Assembly (NCBI GenBank): GCA_023665865.1
Contig: JAMPDC010000001.1
Coordinates: 818,081-882,080, forward strand
DNA length: 64,000 bases
Source of the DNA: Staphylococcus sp.
GTDB taxonomy: Bacteria > Bacteroidota > Bacteroidia > Bacteroidales > Muribaculaceae
Direction: 5' to 3'
Shown: piece after piece, positions 9,301 to 17,692 of the stretch
Numbering within the stretch: position 1 is the first letter of the stretch
Layout: the number at the start of each line of letters is the position of its first letter
Notes under the pieces: generated by a model
The model's database searches: none
What the model was told of the DNA's origin: nothing
Seen by the model: the letters and a program-made list of their open reading frames with translations, nothing else
Made by a program: the position numbers and the translations under genes

Positions 9301-10785
9301 TCACAGTTCACGCATGAGTCGCTCCTTCCAGAGCTCATAAGCATCGAGATATGCGTGGCGGTCAGCCTCGGCCGGTTCGATCACCTCGATCTTCTCGAGC
9401 GATGCGAAAGCCTCATTATTGTCCTTATAGATTCCCGCACCCATGCCGGCACCCTTGGCCGCGCCTACTGAGCCGTCAGTGTCATAGAGCTCGATGGTAG
9501 CTCCGCTGACACCGGCAAGAGTGTTGCGGAAGAGGGGGCTGAGGAACATATTGGCATGTCCGGCATGGATCTTGTTGATCGGCATGCCCATCTGCTCCAT
9601 GATCTCCATGCCATACATGAAGGAGAACACTATACCCTCCTGGGCCGCGCGGAGAAGGTGCGATTTATTGTGGGTGAGGAAATTCACGCCATGGATCGAG
9701 CAGTTGACCTCTTTGTTTTGCAACACGCGCTCAGCGCCGTTGCCGAAGGGGATGATCGACACACCCGCCGCACCGATCGGAGCCTGTGAGGCGATATCGT
9801 TCATCGCTGCATAGCTGATACCCTCCGGAGCCACTGTGCGCTTGCTCCATGAATTGAGGATACCGGTGCCGTTGATACACAGGAGCACACCCAGACGGGT
9901 TGCCTCGTCACTGTGGTTGACATGGGCGAAGGTATTGACGCGGCTCTTTGTGTCATAGTTGACCTCACCGAGCACGCCGTAGACCACACCGGAGGTGCCG
10001 GCGGTCGAGGCGATCTCACCCGGATTGAACACGTTGAGCGAAAGAGCATTGTTGGGCTGGTCGCCTGCGCGATATGCCACCGGAGTGCCCTCTGCAAGTC
10101 CGAGTTCGGCGGCAGCCTCGGCTGTCACGCGGCCCTGGATCGAGAATGTCGGGACAATCTCCGGAATGATATCCTCACTGAAACCGAGATATTCAAGCAG
10201 GAAATCGGCGATGCGACATTCCTTGAAGTCCCACAGCATCATCTCGGAGAGACCTGAGACGGTGGTGCAGATGCGGTCGGTCAGACGCATCGCTATATAG
10301 TCGCCGGGGAGCATGATCTTGTCGATCTTCTCGAAAATCTGAGGTTCATGTTCCTTCACCCACGCGAGTTTGGTCGCCGTGAAGTTGCCGGGAGAGTTGA
10401 GGATGTGGCTCAGACACTTCTCCTCGCCGAGCGCACCGAAAGCTTTCTCGCCGTAGGGCACACCGCGGGAGTCACACCAGATGATGGCCGGACGCAGGGG
10501 CTGCTTGTCCTTGTCGACCATAACAAGTCCGTGCATCTGATACGAGATGCCGATCGCCTTGATATCCTTGGGATCGACCTTGGCTGTCGAGAGGATGCTC
10601 TCTGTCGCGTGTTTGAGACAATCCCACCACTGCTGCGGACGCTGCTCGGCCCATCCGGGCTTGACGGCGATGATCTCCGCTTCGGTCTTGGGATAGAAAT
10701 CGGATGCTACTGTCTTGCCGCTTTCGGCGTTGACTAGACTCGCCTTGACCGACGAGCTGCCTATGTCATATCCTAATAGATACAT
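9301..10785 (-). CDS. xylB: Xylulokinase
   Basis: FGGY-family kinase that phosphorylates D-xylulose. The product is 494 aa. Phosphate-binding LLGYDIGSSSVK opens the protein, IGISYQMHGLV and IIWCDSRG carry the substrate pocket, GDQPNNAL includes the catalytic Asp region and GAAKGAGMGAG lies near the C-terminus. It follows the regulator gene by 110 bp and precedes xylA. Confidence 0.96.
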   Translation of the reverse strand: MYLLGYDIGSSSVKASLVNAESGKTVASDFYPKTEAEIIAVKPGWAEQRPQQWWDCLKHATESILSTAKVDPKDIKAIGISYQMHGLVMVDKDKQPLRPAIIWCDSRGVPYGEKAFGALGEEKCLSHILNSPGNFTATKLAWVKEHEPQIFEKIDKIMLPGDYIAMRLTDRICTTVSGLSEMMLWDFKECRIADFLLEYLGFSEDIIPEIVPTFSIQGRVTAEAAAELGLAEGTPVAYRAGDQPNNALSLNVFNPGEIASTAGTSGVVYGVLGEVNYDTKSRVNTFAHVNHSDEATRLGVLLCINGTGILNSWSKRTVAPEGISYAAMNDIASQAPIGAAGVSIIPFGNGAERVLQNKEVNCSIHGVNFLTHNKSHLLRAAQEGIVFSFMYGMEIMEQMGMPINKIHAGHANMFLSPLFRNTLAGVSGATIELYDTDGSVGAAKGAGMGAGIYKDNNEAFASLEKIEVIEPAEADRHAYLDAYELWKERLMREL

Positions 10786-10895
10786 GATCTGTCTGTGTTA
10801 TATATATAATGTTTACGTTAAATTCTGGTTTCTAAAGTCAATCAGTCCTGATCGCAGGCGTTAGGAGGAAGAGACTGCGGCATCCCACCGCGCTC

Positions 10896-11606
10896 TTATC
10901 GGGAACCGCTATACGCTTTCTTGTCGAAGCGGTAGAAGCGGGCGGCTCTGTGGGCCACTCCCTGCTGGCGCTCATCGAGAGGGACGATATAGGGCAGTTG
11001 TGAGATCTTTTTATGGAAATTTCTCACATCGAGCTGCTTGCCGCTGAGAAGTTGCATAAGCATCCTCAGCTGCGAAGCCGTGAATTTTTTCGGAAGGAGA
11101 TCAAATACCAGCGCGCGGTTGTTGTCAGTCTCACGCTTGATCGCGTTCATGGCTTCCTCGATGATCTGGTTGTGGTCAAAGGCAAGTTGGCCGAGATCAT
11201 TGAGCTGACGCCATTCGGCTGCGTCCTGAATGATGGTCTTCTCAAGGTTCTTGTCGAGCTTGACCAGCGAAAAGTAGGCGATGGTCACGATGCGCTCCAC
11301 CACGGCCTGCTCGTTCTGGAGCCAGTGGAGGTCGCGGGGATTGCTGGTACGTCCTTTCGAGCCGAAAGCCTTGAACTGAGTGAGCGACACGCCGCTCAGT
11401 CCCGTCTGTTCCATCAGCACACGCGCCGCCGCATCGTCAAGATCCTCATCCTGATAGATGAGACAGCCGGGAAGTTTATTGTCTGAAAACTTCTCGCCGC
11501 CGATGTCATTGCCTACGCGTTTTCGCAAAAGGACCCGGAGATTCTCGCCATCAAATCCAAAAACGACGCAATCTACCGATATATGGTTATTGGCAAGTGG
11601 AGCCAT
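10896..11606 (-). CDS. Nudix-type (NrtR/AraR-like) transcriptional regulator, probable XylR
   Basis: The 236-aa protein has an N-terminal Nudix fold and a C-terminal winged-helix part (KKFTASQLRMLMQLLSGKQ, then DVRNFHKKI). The Nudix box is degenerate: a residue is inserted and the REuxEE core reads RVLMEQ, so two catalytic Glu are missing and hydrolase activity is unlikely. Bacteroides use such proteins as pentose regulators (AraR of B. thetaiotaomicron). First position ahead of xylB-xylA-symporter makes a xylose-sensing regulator the best call; this is inference from family and position. Confidence 0.85.
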   Translation of the reverse strand: MAPLANNHISVDCVVFGFDGENLRVLLRKRVGNDIGGEKFSDNKLPGCLIYQDEDLDDAAARVLMEQTGLSGVSLTQFKAFGSKGRTSNPRDLHWLQNEQAVVERIVTIAYFSLVKLDKNLEKTIIQDAAEWRQLNDLGQLAFDHNQIIEEAMNAIKRETDNNRALVFDLLPKKFTASQLRMLMQLLSGKQLDVRNFHKKISQLPYIVPLDERQQGVAHRAARFYRFDKKAYSGSR

Positions 11607-11684
11607 AGAGTCTTTATCTGTATTTTAGGATGGTATAGATATCGCTTTTTTGTCACAAACAGAGGCGTTCTCTGCTTACACTGG

Positions 11685-11692
11685 CAAATTTA
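11685..11692 (-). promoter_or_regulatory. Candidate -7 element of the xylose unit
   Basis: TAAATTTG on the minus strand 79 bp before the regulator start. No good -33 element is at the expected distance. The remainder of 11607-11914 holds no credible gene. Confidence 0.35.
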
Positions 11693-11914
11693 CGAATTTT
11701 CGCAACCACTGTAGCCACCAAAAATATGTTATAAAACATCTATTTCGCCGCTTTTACCGCTCCGCCATCCCAACCGGGCAATCCGTCTTCGTGTAATCGC
11801 AACAATATCCTTTTCGTAACGACCACATTTTCCCTCAAAATGCGCTGTCAGCATCCCTGTTAGCCAACTGTATCCCATTCCGGGGGATGTATAAAATACA
11901 ATAAGTAGTGTATC

Positions 11915-11946
11915 TTTAACACTCATTTGTTTTCGCCCTAATTTTG
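11915..11946 (+). promoter_or_regulatory. Promoter of the OmpA-like gene
   Basis: TTTA (11915-11918), 20 bases, TAATTTTG (11939-11946). It implies a leader of roughly 230 nt. Confidence 0.5.
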
Positions 11947-12049
11947 TTAAATTATGCTAACGTCTCGGTCTCTTTACTTCCGACGATTGTTTAAAGGATA
12001 AATCACGAAACCAAAAAACATGATTGAAAAGAAACAGACATGACACCAA

Positions 12050-12084
12050 CCGCCGCTACACGGGGTCCACGTCCCCGACGGCGG
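12050..12084 (+). other. GC-rich hairpin in the ompA leader
   Basis: CCGCCG pairs with CGGCGG and, inside, CGGGG with CCCCG, about 100 nt before the start codon of an otherwise AT-rich leader. It is a candidate mRNA stability or control structure. Confidence 0.45.
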
Positions 12085-12186
12085 AAACAACAACGACACA
12101 TCGCGTTTTGACCCTTTGACTTTTTTGAGAGGGGTAACACAAAAACGATAAAAACCACAGACACATCAACTAAACAGCTACACAAC

Positions 12187-13314
12187 ATGAAAAGAATTCT
12201 TCTTGCATCAGCCCTCGTCGGCTGCATGATGGGCGCATCAGCACAGAATATCATCGAGCGCCCCACATTTGGAGACAACTGGCAACTCGGTCTCGACGCC
12301 GGCCTGACAACTCCTCTCAAGGGTCATTCGTTCTTCCAGAACATGCGTCCGACTGTCGGACTCCATCTCGGCAAACAGCTCACCCCGCTCTTCGGAATTG
12401 GAGTTGAAGGCGTTGCCGGCATCAATACCTCGACCGTCAACGGTGGCCGCAGCAGCAAGACTGCTTTCGACGACACTTATCTCGGTGCTTATGGTACCTT
12501 CAACTTCACAAACGCCTTCTGCGGCTTCAGATGCGAGCCAAGAATGTTTAGTGTTGAAGCCCTCCTCGGCATCGGCTGGATGCACAACTATGTGTCATAC
12601 GGCAGTGACCACAGCAACATCGGCGCAAAGGCCGGCCTCAATTTCAACTTCGCCGTCAGCGACAACTTCAGCATCTCGCTCAAGCCGAGTGTGCTCTGGA
12701 ACGTGACCGGCAATGGCACAGGATACCACGATCAGGGTCTCGACCTCAAGCGTGCCAACTTCAATCTCGCCGTCGGCTTTAACTACAACTTCGGCCCCGG
12801 CTTCCAGTGTGTCACCTGTCCCGCCGACCAGAGCGGTGAAATTTCCGAACTCAACGGACGTGTCAACGCCCTCCGTGCCGAAGTCGATGGCCGTGACGCC
12901 GCTCTCGCAGCCGCCAACGCCAAGAACGCCGAGCTGACCGCAGCCCTCGCTGCCGCTAAGGACAAACCCGCTAAGGTCATCAAGGAAAACACACTCTCTT
13001 CCGTCCGCTACGTCTTCTTCAAGATCGGCTCAAGCAAGATCACTCCCGACCAGCAGCCTAATGTTGAAATGATTGCAGCTTACCTCAAGAACCATCCCAA
13101 AGCTAAAGTCCAGATCCGTGGCTACGCTTCCGCCGACGGTCCCCTTGAAGTCAACGAACGCCTCGCCAACGCACGCGCCGAAGCTGTCAAGAACGCACTC
13201 ATCTCCAAGTACAAAATTCCCGCCTCTCGCATTGACGCTCAGGGCGAAGGCATCGGCAACATGTTTGCTGAAGAGTCTTGGAACCGCGTTTCAATCTGTA
13301 CCCTCGACGATTGA
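12187..13314 (+). CDS. OmpA-family outer membrane porin
   Basis: Abundant-type outer membrane protein of 375 aa. Signal peptide of 20 residues (MKRILLASALVGCMMGASAQ), then a beta-barrel of about 200 residues with alternating aromatic/polar strands, a short Cys pair (CVTCPADQ), an Ala-rich coiled coil (about 225-265) and a C-terminal OmpA peptidoglycan-binding domain (VRYVFFKIGSSKI, then QIRGYASADGP and NERLANARAEAV). It probably ties the outer membrane to peptidoglycan. The strongly biased codon use suggests high expression. Confidence 0.93.
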   Translation: MKRILLASALVGCMMGASAQNIIERPTFGDNWQLGLDAGLTTPLKGHSFFQNMRPTVGLHLGKQLTPLFGIGVEGVAGINTSTVNGGRSSKTAFDDTYLGAYGTFNFTNAFCGFRCEPRMFSVEALLGIGWMHNYVSYGSDHSNIGAKAGLNFNFAVSDNFSISLKPSVLWNVTGNGTGYHDQGLDLKRANFNLAVGFNYNFGPGFQCVTCPADQSGEISELNGRVNALRAEVDGRDAALAAANAKNAELTAALAAAKDKPAKVIKENTLSSVRYVFFKIGSSKITPDQQPNVEMIAAYLKNHPKAKVQIRGYASADGPLEVNERLANARAEAVKNALISKYKIPASRIDAQGEGIGNMFAEESWNRVSICTLDD

Positions 13315-13398
13315 TCATAACACCTCCACATATATCACACAACGGTGACAGCCCACTCTTCCGTGAGCACACCGGTTGATTAAAAATCGATTCATTTC

Positions 13399-13440
13399 TC
13401 CCACCGGGGACCCGCAAAAGGTCTCCGGTGGATTTTTTTT
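13399..13440 (+). terminator. Terminator of the OmpA-like gene
   Basis: CCACCGGGGACC pairs with GGTCTCCGGTGG and is followed by A and eight T. Confidence 0.9.
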
Positions 13441-13485
13441 GTCCCGTTTTTGTATTATCGCACCTTTTTGCCCTCCCCGCACCCT

Positions 13486-13493
13486 TAACTTTG
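13486..13493 (+). promoter_or_regulatory. -7 element in front of the capsid-like locus
   Basis: TAACTTTG, 46 bp before the small reading frame at 13540. A TTTG lies at 13467-13470, only 15 bases away, so the -33 match is poor. It suggests the capsid-like gene has its own transcript. Confidence 0.4.
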
Positions 13494-13539
13494 CAATATC
13501 AAATCCCAACAATCACAAACCAAATATCCGTAAACAAAA

Positions 13540-13716
13540 ATGACACCAACACCTCCAGACCCTACGGCCACCTCTCCGGCAGCCATCGACCCTGCTCCCC
13601 TCGAGCTTATCCGCAACACCTCTGCCGGCACTTCCTCCGCCGAAACCACACCCGATGGCGCCGACACCCCGGCCACCATCCTGTCAGCAATCCGTCCGAG
13701 CGCTTGGCCCGACTGA
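13540..13716 (+). CDS. Small Pro/Ala/Thr-rich protein upstream of the capsid-like gene
   Basis: A 58-codon frame begins with MTPTPPDPTATSPAAID and ends SAIRPSAWPD. It starts 46 bp after a good -7 element and ends 78 bp before the capsid-like start. It has no recognisable domain, is disordered by composition and has no signal peptide. Its place is where phages often carry a small scaffold or decoration gene, but that is only positional. It could also be an untranslated leader, so confidence is modest. Confidence 0.4.
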   Translation: MTPTPPDPTATSPAAIDPAPLELIRNTSAGTSSAETTPDGADTPATILSAIRPSAWPD

Positions 13717-13794
13717 GCCGCCCGATATGCGCAAGGGCAGTTCACATCAAACTCATTATCATTCTATTAACTTCCAAAATTCATCAACACAACC

Positions 13795-14994
13795 ATGAAC
13801 CAACCTCTCACCACAACTATCACCACCCAGCTCGCACCCACACTCCTCCGCAGCGAAGTCGACGAACGCATCGTCAAGATCCGCCCCTCGTCCACTCCCC
13901 TCGACCAGATCTCACGCATGGTCGGCGCACGCAAATCCTCATCAATGCGTGTCGACTACTACTCCGTCGAGACCAAAGACGGCAGCGACACCGTGGCCAC
14001 CGCCTACCGCGACATCACCGTCTCGGCCGGCAAACCCTTCAACCTCACCGTCGCAAACCCCGCTCTCTTCTCCGAGACCGAAACCCTGCTCATTCCCTCT
14101 CTCACCATCCCATCCGGTTCCTACAAAGGTCAGCAGCTCGTGGCCTACATCTCAGCCGTCAACGGCAACAAGCTCTCTCTTGTCCCCGTCAACGTCGATG
14201 AAGGAACCACCGACCTCAACGTCGGCACCATCGAGAAAGGCGACACAGTCATCCGCATGGGTCGCGCAGCCCGCGAACTCGATGTCCAGACCTCGCAATA
14301 CATCGCTCTCCCCAAGAAGGACTACAACTTCTGCCAAATTTTTAAATCCCAAATTGAGGAGAGCCTCCAGCAGCGTCTCTCGGAGAAAGAAGTCGGCTGG
14401 AACTTCACCGACCAGGAGGAAGTCGCCATCATGGACATGCGAATGGGGATGGAAAAATCATTTCTCTTCGGTGCCCGCGCCCGAGTCTCGCTCGGCGACA
14501 CTGCCGACGAGGTCCTCTTCACCGGCGGCATCTGGAACCAGACCGACCGCACTTTCACCTTCGACAAGGAGAAGACCGTCGACTCTGAAATCCTCCGTCT
14601 CGCCCGCGAAGCCTTCACCGGCAGCTCCGGCTCACCGCGCAAGGTGCTCCTCGCAGGCTCTGAACTCCTCCATCTCATGTCGTCATCGCCCAATGTCTCC
14701 GTCATGACAGCCGACGGCAAAGAAACCGTCTGGGGTATCGACTTCTCCATCCTCCACACACGCTTCGGCACCCTCTATGTCCACCTCTCCGAAGTCTTTG
14801 ACCTCTGTGGCAAAGCAAACTGCGGCATCGTCATTGACCCGGACTACATCACCAAATATACCTGCCTCCCCTTTGCCGCCGAGCGCATCAGCTTCCGCAA
14901 GCAGGGTGTCAGAAACACCGAAGGCGTAGTCCTCACCGAAGCCTCCTGCCTCGTGCTCCGTCACCCCGACTCGCACCTCCGCATCCAGGCCTGA
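13795..14994 (+). CDS. Phage major capsid-like protein
   Basis: The 399-aa protein resembles major capsid proteins of Bacteroidetes phages (SU10/HK97-like fold). Visible are an N-terminal arm with ERIVKIRPSSTPLDQISRM, MRVDYYSVET, a beta-rich insertion (about 80-140), a helix rich in Glu/Met (WNFTDQEEVAIMDMRMGM) with FLFGARAR, and a C-terminal beta part with VLLAGSELLHLM and FGTLYVHLSEVFD. It has no signal peptide. No terminase, tail or integrase gene is near; flanks are ompA and FKBP genes. The fold is inferred by resemblance of motifs, not by a search. A related set of head genes lies at 34.4-37.3 kb. Confidence 0.6.
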   Translation: MNQPLTTTITTQLAPTLLRSEVDERIVKIRPSSTPLDQISRMVGARKSSSMRVDYYSVETKDGSDTVATAYRDITVSAGKPFNLTVANPALFSETETLLIPSLTIPSGSYKGQQLVAYISAVNGNKLSLVPVNVDEGTTDLNVGTIEKGDTVIRMGRAARELDVQTSQYIALPKKDYNFCQIFKSQIEESLQQRLSEKEVGWNFTDQEEVAIMDMRMGMEKSFLFGARARVSLGDTADEVLFTGGIWNQTDRTFTFDKEKTVDSEILRLAREAFTGSSGSPRKVLLAGSELLHLMSSSPNVSVMTADGKETVWGIDFSILHTRFGTLYVHLSEVFDLCGKANCGIVIDPDYITKYTCLPFAAERISFRKQGVRNTEGVVLTEASCLVLRHPDSHLRIQA

Positions 14995-15025
14995 CAGCTC
15001 TCAGCAGGCTGACACACAAAAGAAA

Positions 15026-15087
15026 GTCAGGCGACTGCCGGATGAGTCCTTCGACTCTCCGGTCAGTCGCCTGACCATTATTTTTTA
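15026..15087. terminator. Terminator between the capsid-like gene and the FKBP gene
   Basis: GTCAGGCGACTG and CAGTCGCCTGAC pair, with an inner CCGG match, and a T-rich tract follows on +. The flanking genes converge here. Confidence 0.85.
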
Positions 15088-15107
15088 TTACTTATGCCAA
15101 ATATATT

Positions 15108-16019
15108 TTATTCAGCAGACTTGATATCGGAAGTCTCGACCTCAAACACGAGCATCGCGTTGGGAGCGATACCGGCCTGGGGCTGACCGTCGACACCATA
15201 GGCAAGATTGCCGGGGATGTAGAGGATATACTGTGAGCCATCCTTCATCATGGCGAGACCCTCACCGAAACCGGGCACTACCTGGTTGGGGCTGAAAGTC
15301 ACACCCTCTTCATTCTTGTCGAAAGTGGTACCGTCGATAAGCTTGCCGGTATATTTCACCTTAGCGCTACCGTTTTTACCAACAGCTGCGCCATTGCCTT
15401 CCTTGACAACCTTATATGCAAGACCTGAAGGAGTCACCTTGATAGCGGGATCCTTAGCCATGAGATCTTTAAGGTAAGCGGCACCCTTGTCGGCATTCTC
15501 CTTGGCCTCGGGGCTATTTTCCTTGGCTGCGCGGGCAGCTTCCTGCTGCTGCTGATAGTATTCCATCATCTTCTGCTGAGCCTTTTCAGCAAGCATCTGA
15601 TAGTTGACCTGTGCCTCGCGGACTGCATCGCTGCTGATAGTATCGCCGCTAAACACCTTTGCGTATGCCTCATAGAGTTTCGCACGGTCGATGGGCACAC
15701 CGGCCTGTTCGTAGCGGTAGAGCTGACCTGCGAGCTGCATGCCGAAGCTGAGACCCGTAAGATAGCCCTGGGCTGCGGTGTCGGTCATGATCACCTGCTT
15801 CATACCGCGGAGGATATCTTCCTTCTTGAATGATGCTCTCTGATCTTCGGGGAGGTTGTTGTATTCCTCGAGAAGACGTGCAGCCTGGGCGTCGCCGATG
15901 GCCACTGAAAGTGAATCGCCAAATCCCTTGTTGGCATTGTTTGATGACGATGAATTGCCGCATGAGCAAGCACCAAACATGATAGCGGCAACGCCGCAAG
16001 CCATAATAAGCTTTTTCAT
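15108..16019 (-). CDS. FKBP-type peptidyl-prolyl isomerase, lipoprotein
   Basis: Prolyl isomerase and folding helper of 303 aa, probably anchored in the envelope: the lipobox is FGACSC at about residue 16-20. An N-terminal helical dimerisation region (FKBP_N type, with an Ala/Gln/Glu-rich helix near 150-175) precedes the FKBP fold, seen in VKYTGKLIDGTTFDKN, PNQVVPGFGEGLAMM and LAYGVDGQPQAGIAPNAML. It follows the other FKBP gene by 29 bp on the same strand, so they are cotranscribed. Confidence 0.93.
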   Translation of the reverse strand: MKKLIMACGVAAIMFGACSCGNSSSSNNANKGFGDSLSVAIGDAQAARLLEEYNNLPEDQRASFKKEDILRGMKQVIMTDTAAQGYLTGLSFGMQLAGQLYRYEQAGVPIDRAKLYEAYAKVFSGDTISSDAVREAQVNYQMLAEKAQQKMMEYYQQQQEAARAAKENSPEAKENADKGAAYLKDLMAKDPAIKVTPSGLAYKVVKEGNGAAVGKNGSAKVKYTGKLIDGTTFDKNEEGVTFSPNQVVPGFGEGLAMMKDGSQYILYIPGNLAYGVDGQPQAGIAPNAMLVFEVETSDIKSAE

Positions 16020-16048
16020 AAATCTATTTTAAATATTAATGGTGTGTC

Positions 16049-16675
16049 TTATTTTTTGATGACCTTCAGAAGCTCTACATCAAATATCAGCGTTGCGTTC
16101 GGGCCGATCACACCGCCTGCTCCCTGGGGACCATAGGCGAGCTGCGACGGGATAAACAGACGCCACTTCGAGCCGGCCTTCATGAGCTGGAGAGCCTCCA
16201 CCCAGCCGGGGATCACCTGAGTCACGCCAAATGTCGCGGGAACGCCACGCTCCACTGAGCTGTCGAACACGGTGCCGTCGATGAGCTTGCCGGTATAGTG
16301 GACCTCAACCTGATCCTGAGCGGTAGGAATCTCGCCATCACCTTCGGTCAACACTTCATACTGAAGGCCCGAAGCTGTGGTCTTGACCTCAACGCGCTTG
16401 CCGTTCTCCTCAAGGAACTGCTTGCCGGCTGCCTCGTTGACTTCAGCCATCTTGGCTGCTTCCTCACGCTGCTTCTCTTCGAGTGCGGTGAAATATTTCT
16501 GGATCTCAGCCTTGGCCTCGTCATAGGTCATCTTGGGCTCGCTGCCGTAGAACACGGCGGCAACGCCGTCGGCAAAATCCTGCACGTTGATTTCCTGAAT
16601 ACCGCTCGCACGGAAGTTGTTACCCATGCTGAGTCCGAGCGCATAGCTGATGCGGTCTAATTCTTTATTTTCCAT
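16049..16675 (-). CDS. FKBP-type peptidyl-prolyl isomerase
   Basis: Prolyl isomerase of 208 aa without a signal peptide, so probably cytoplasmic. A short helical N-terminal domain (residues 1-90) precedes the FKBP fold with VHYTGKLIDGTVFDSS, VIPGWVEALQLM and LAYGPQGAGGVIGPNATL. It is the first gene of the two-gene FKBP unit and has a long structured leader. Confidence 0.93.
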   Translation of the reverse strand: MENKELDRISYALGLSMGNNFRASGIQEINVQDFADGVAAVFYGSEPKMTYDEAKAEIQKYFTALEEKQREEAAKMAEVNEAAGKQFLEENGKRVEVKTTASGLQYEVLTEGDGEIPTAQDQVEVHYTGKLIDGTVFDSSVERGVPATFGVTQVIPGWVEALQLMKAGSKWRLFIPSQLAYGPQGAGGVIGPNATLIFDVELLKVIKK

Positions 16676-16693
16676 AATCTTTTATCATTTTTC

Positions 16694-16748
16694 AAGCGAT
16701 GCGCCACGCGACCGGCTTCTCTTCACGAAACCGCCGTGGTCATCGCTT
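16694..16748 (-). other. Stem-loop in the FKBP leader
   Basis: AAGCGATG (16694-16701) pairs with CATCGCTT (16741-16748) and, inside, CCACG with CGTGG. It sits about 20 nt before the start codon on the minus strand, close enough to affect ribosome access. Confidence 0.45.
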
Positions 16749-16828
16749 TTGTTAAACATTAGCTGTCATTGACATCGGTCGGGCTATTTCCTCGCCCGCC
16801 ACATTGGCCGATAGTCTGTATAATCATG

Positions 16829-16836
16829 CAAAGATA
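16829..16836 (-). promoter_or_regulatory. -7 element of the FKBP unit
   Basis: TATCTTTG on the minus strand, about 155 bp before the first FKBP start. A weak TTTC lies 22 bases upstream. The rest of 16676-17007 shows only the stem-loop noted separately. Confidence 0.5.
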
Positions 16837-17007
16837 GACTATTTTAGCGCTCCGCATCGAAAATTTTAATTTAAAAAAGTTAAAATTATCCCGCAAAGCC
16901 CTGCAGCGCGACTCTCATGTCGCGCCCTCAGTCACTACTATCAACAAGCAGACAGCCTGTTATGTTTCTCCGGAGCCTCTTTTTTAAGATGCTTTCAAAC
17001 CTGTGTT

Positions 17008-17610
17008 TCAAAACTCTTTCAGACGCGCCAGATACTTGCCGATGATGTCAAACTCAATGTTGACCTTTGTCCCGACCTCGATCTTCTTGAAATTGGTGTG
17101 CTCGAATGTATATGGAATGATGGCGACCCTGAACGACTCGCGCTCCGAATCACACACTGTCAGACTGACACCGTTGACAGTCACCGACCCCTTCTCGACA
17201 GTCACATAACCCTTCGAGGCCATCTCGGGAGCCACCTTGTAGGCAAACTTATAGTAGCGGCTTCCCTCCACCTCCTCGATATCCTCGCAGATGGCGGTAC
17301 AGTCCACGTGACCCTGCACGATATGACCGTCCAGACGACCGTTCATCACCATCGAACGCTCCAGATTCACAAGGCTTCCCGCCTCAAGATCCCCGAGATT
17401 GCTGCGGTCAAGTGTCTCCCGGATAGCAGTCACTGTATAGGTGCCGTCGCCAGGAAGAGCCACCACGGTGAGACACACGCCGTTGTGGGCCACACTCTGG
17501 TCGATCTTGAGCTCGTCGGTGAAACTGCATCTCACCCGCAGATCCACATTGCCATCCCTTCTGTCTACGCCGACCACTTCAGCGGCCTCTTCAACTATTC
17601 CTGAAAACAT
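17008..17610 (-). CDS. ribE: Riboflavin synthase, alpha subunit
   Basis: Dismutates 6,7-dimethyl-8-ribityllumazine to riboflavin. At 200 aa it has the two tandem lumazine-binding domains typical of the family. MFSGIVEEAAEV is the classical start, and the second repeat begins with MVMNGRLDGHIVQGHVD; VNGVSLTV and FEHTNF belong to the second barrel. It is divergent from the adenosyltransferase gene. No FMN riboswitch is seen. Confidence 0.96.
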   Translation of the reverse strand: MFSGIVEEAAEVVGVDRRDGNVDLRVRCSFTDELKIDQSVAHNGVCLTVVALPGDGTYTVTAIRETLDRSNLGDLEAGSLVNLERSMVMNGRLDGHIVQGHVDCTAICEDIEEVEGSRYYKFAYKVAPEMASKGYVTVEKGSVTVNGVSLTVCDSERESFRVAIIPYTFEHTNFKKIEVGTKVNIEFDIIGKYLARLKEF

Positions 17611-17651
17611 ATTGATGCTTATTATTCGTTATTTTATTAAGATTATCTTGG

Positions 17652-17668
17652 CAAAATTACTAAATTTG
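17652..17668. promoter_or_regulatory. Back-to-back -7 elements for ribE and the adenosyltransferase
   Basis: TAATTTTG on the minus strand (17652-17659) and TAAATTTG on the plus strand (17661-17668) are one base apart. The plus element lies only 24 bp before the ATG at 17693, so that leader is very short. Confidence 0.45.
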
Positions 17669-17692
17669 CCCAACAAACCCACCACCCCGACT

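Noticed and set aside
11729-11926. A 65-codon - frame between the regulator and ompA
   Set aside because: No ribosome site, no family, AT-rich spacer composition.
12003-12320. A 105-codon - frame over the ompA leader and signal peptide
   Set aside because: Overlaps a certain gene and has no coding bias.
13428-14201. A 257-codon + frame across the capsid-like locus
   Set aside because: It is His/Arg/Pro-rich, out of frame with the capsid-like gene, and starts inside the ompA terminator.
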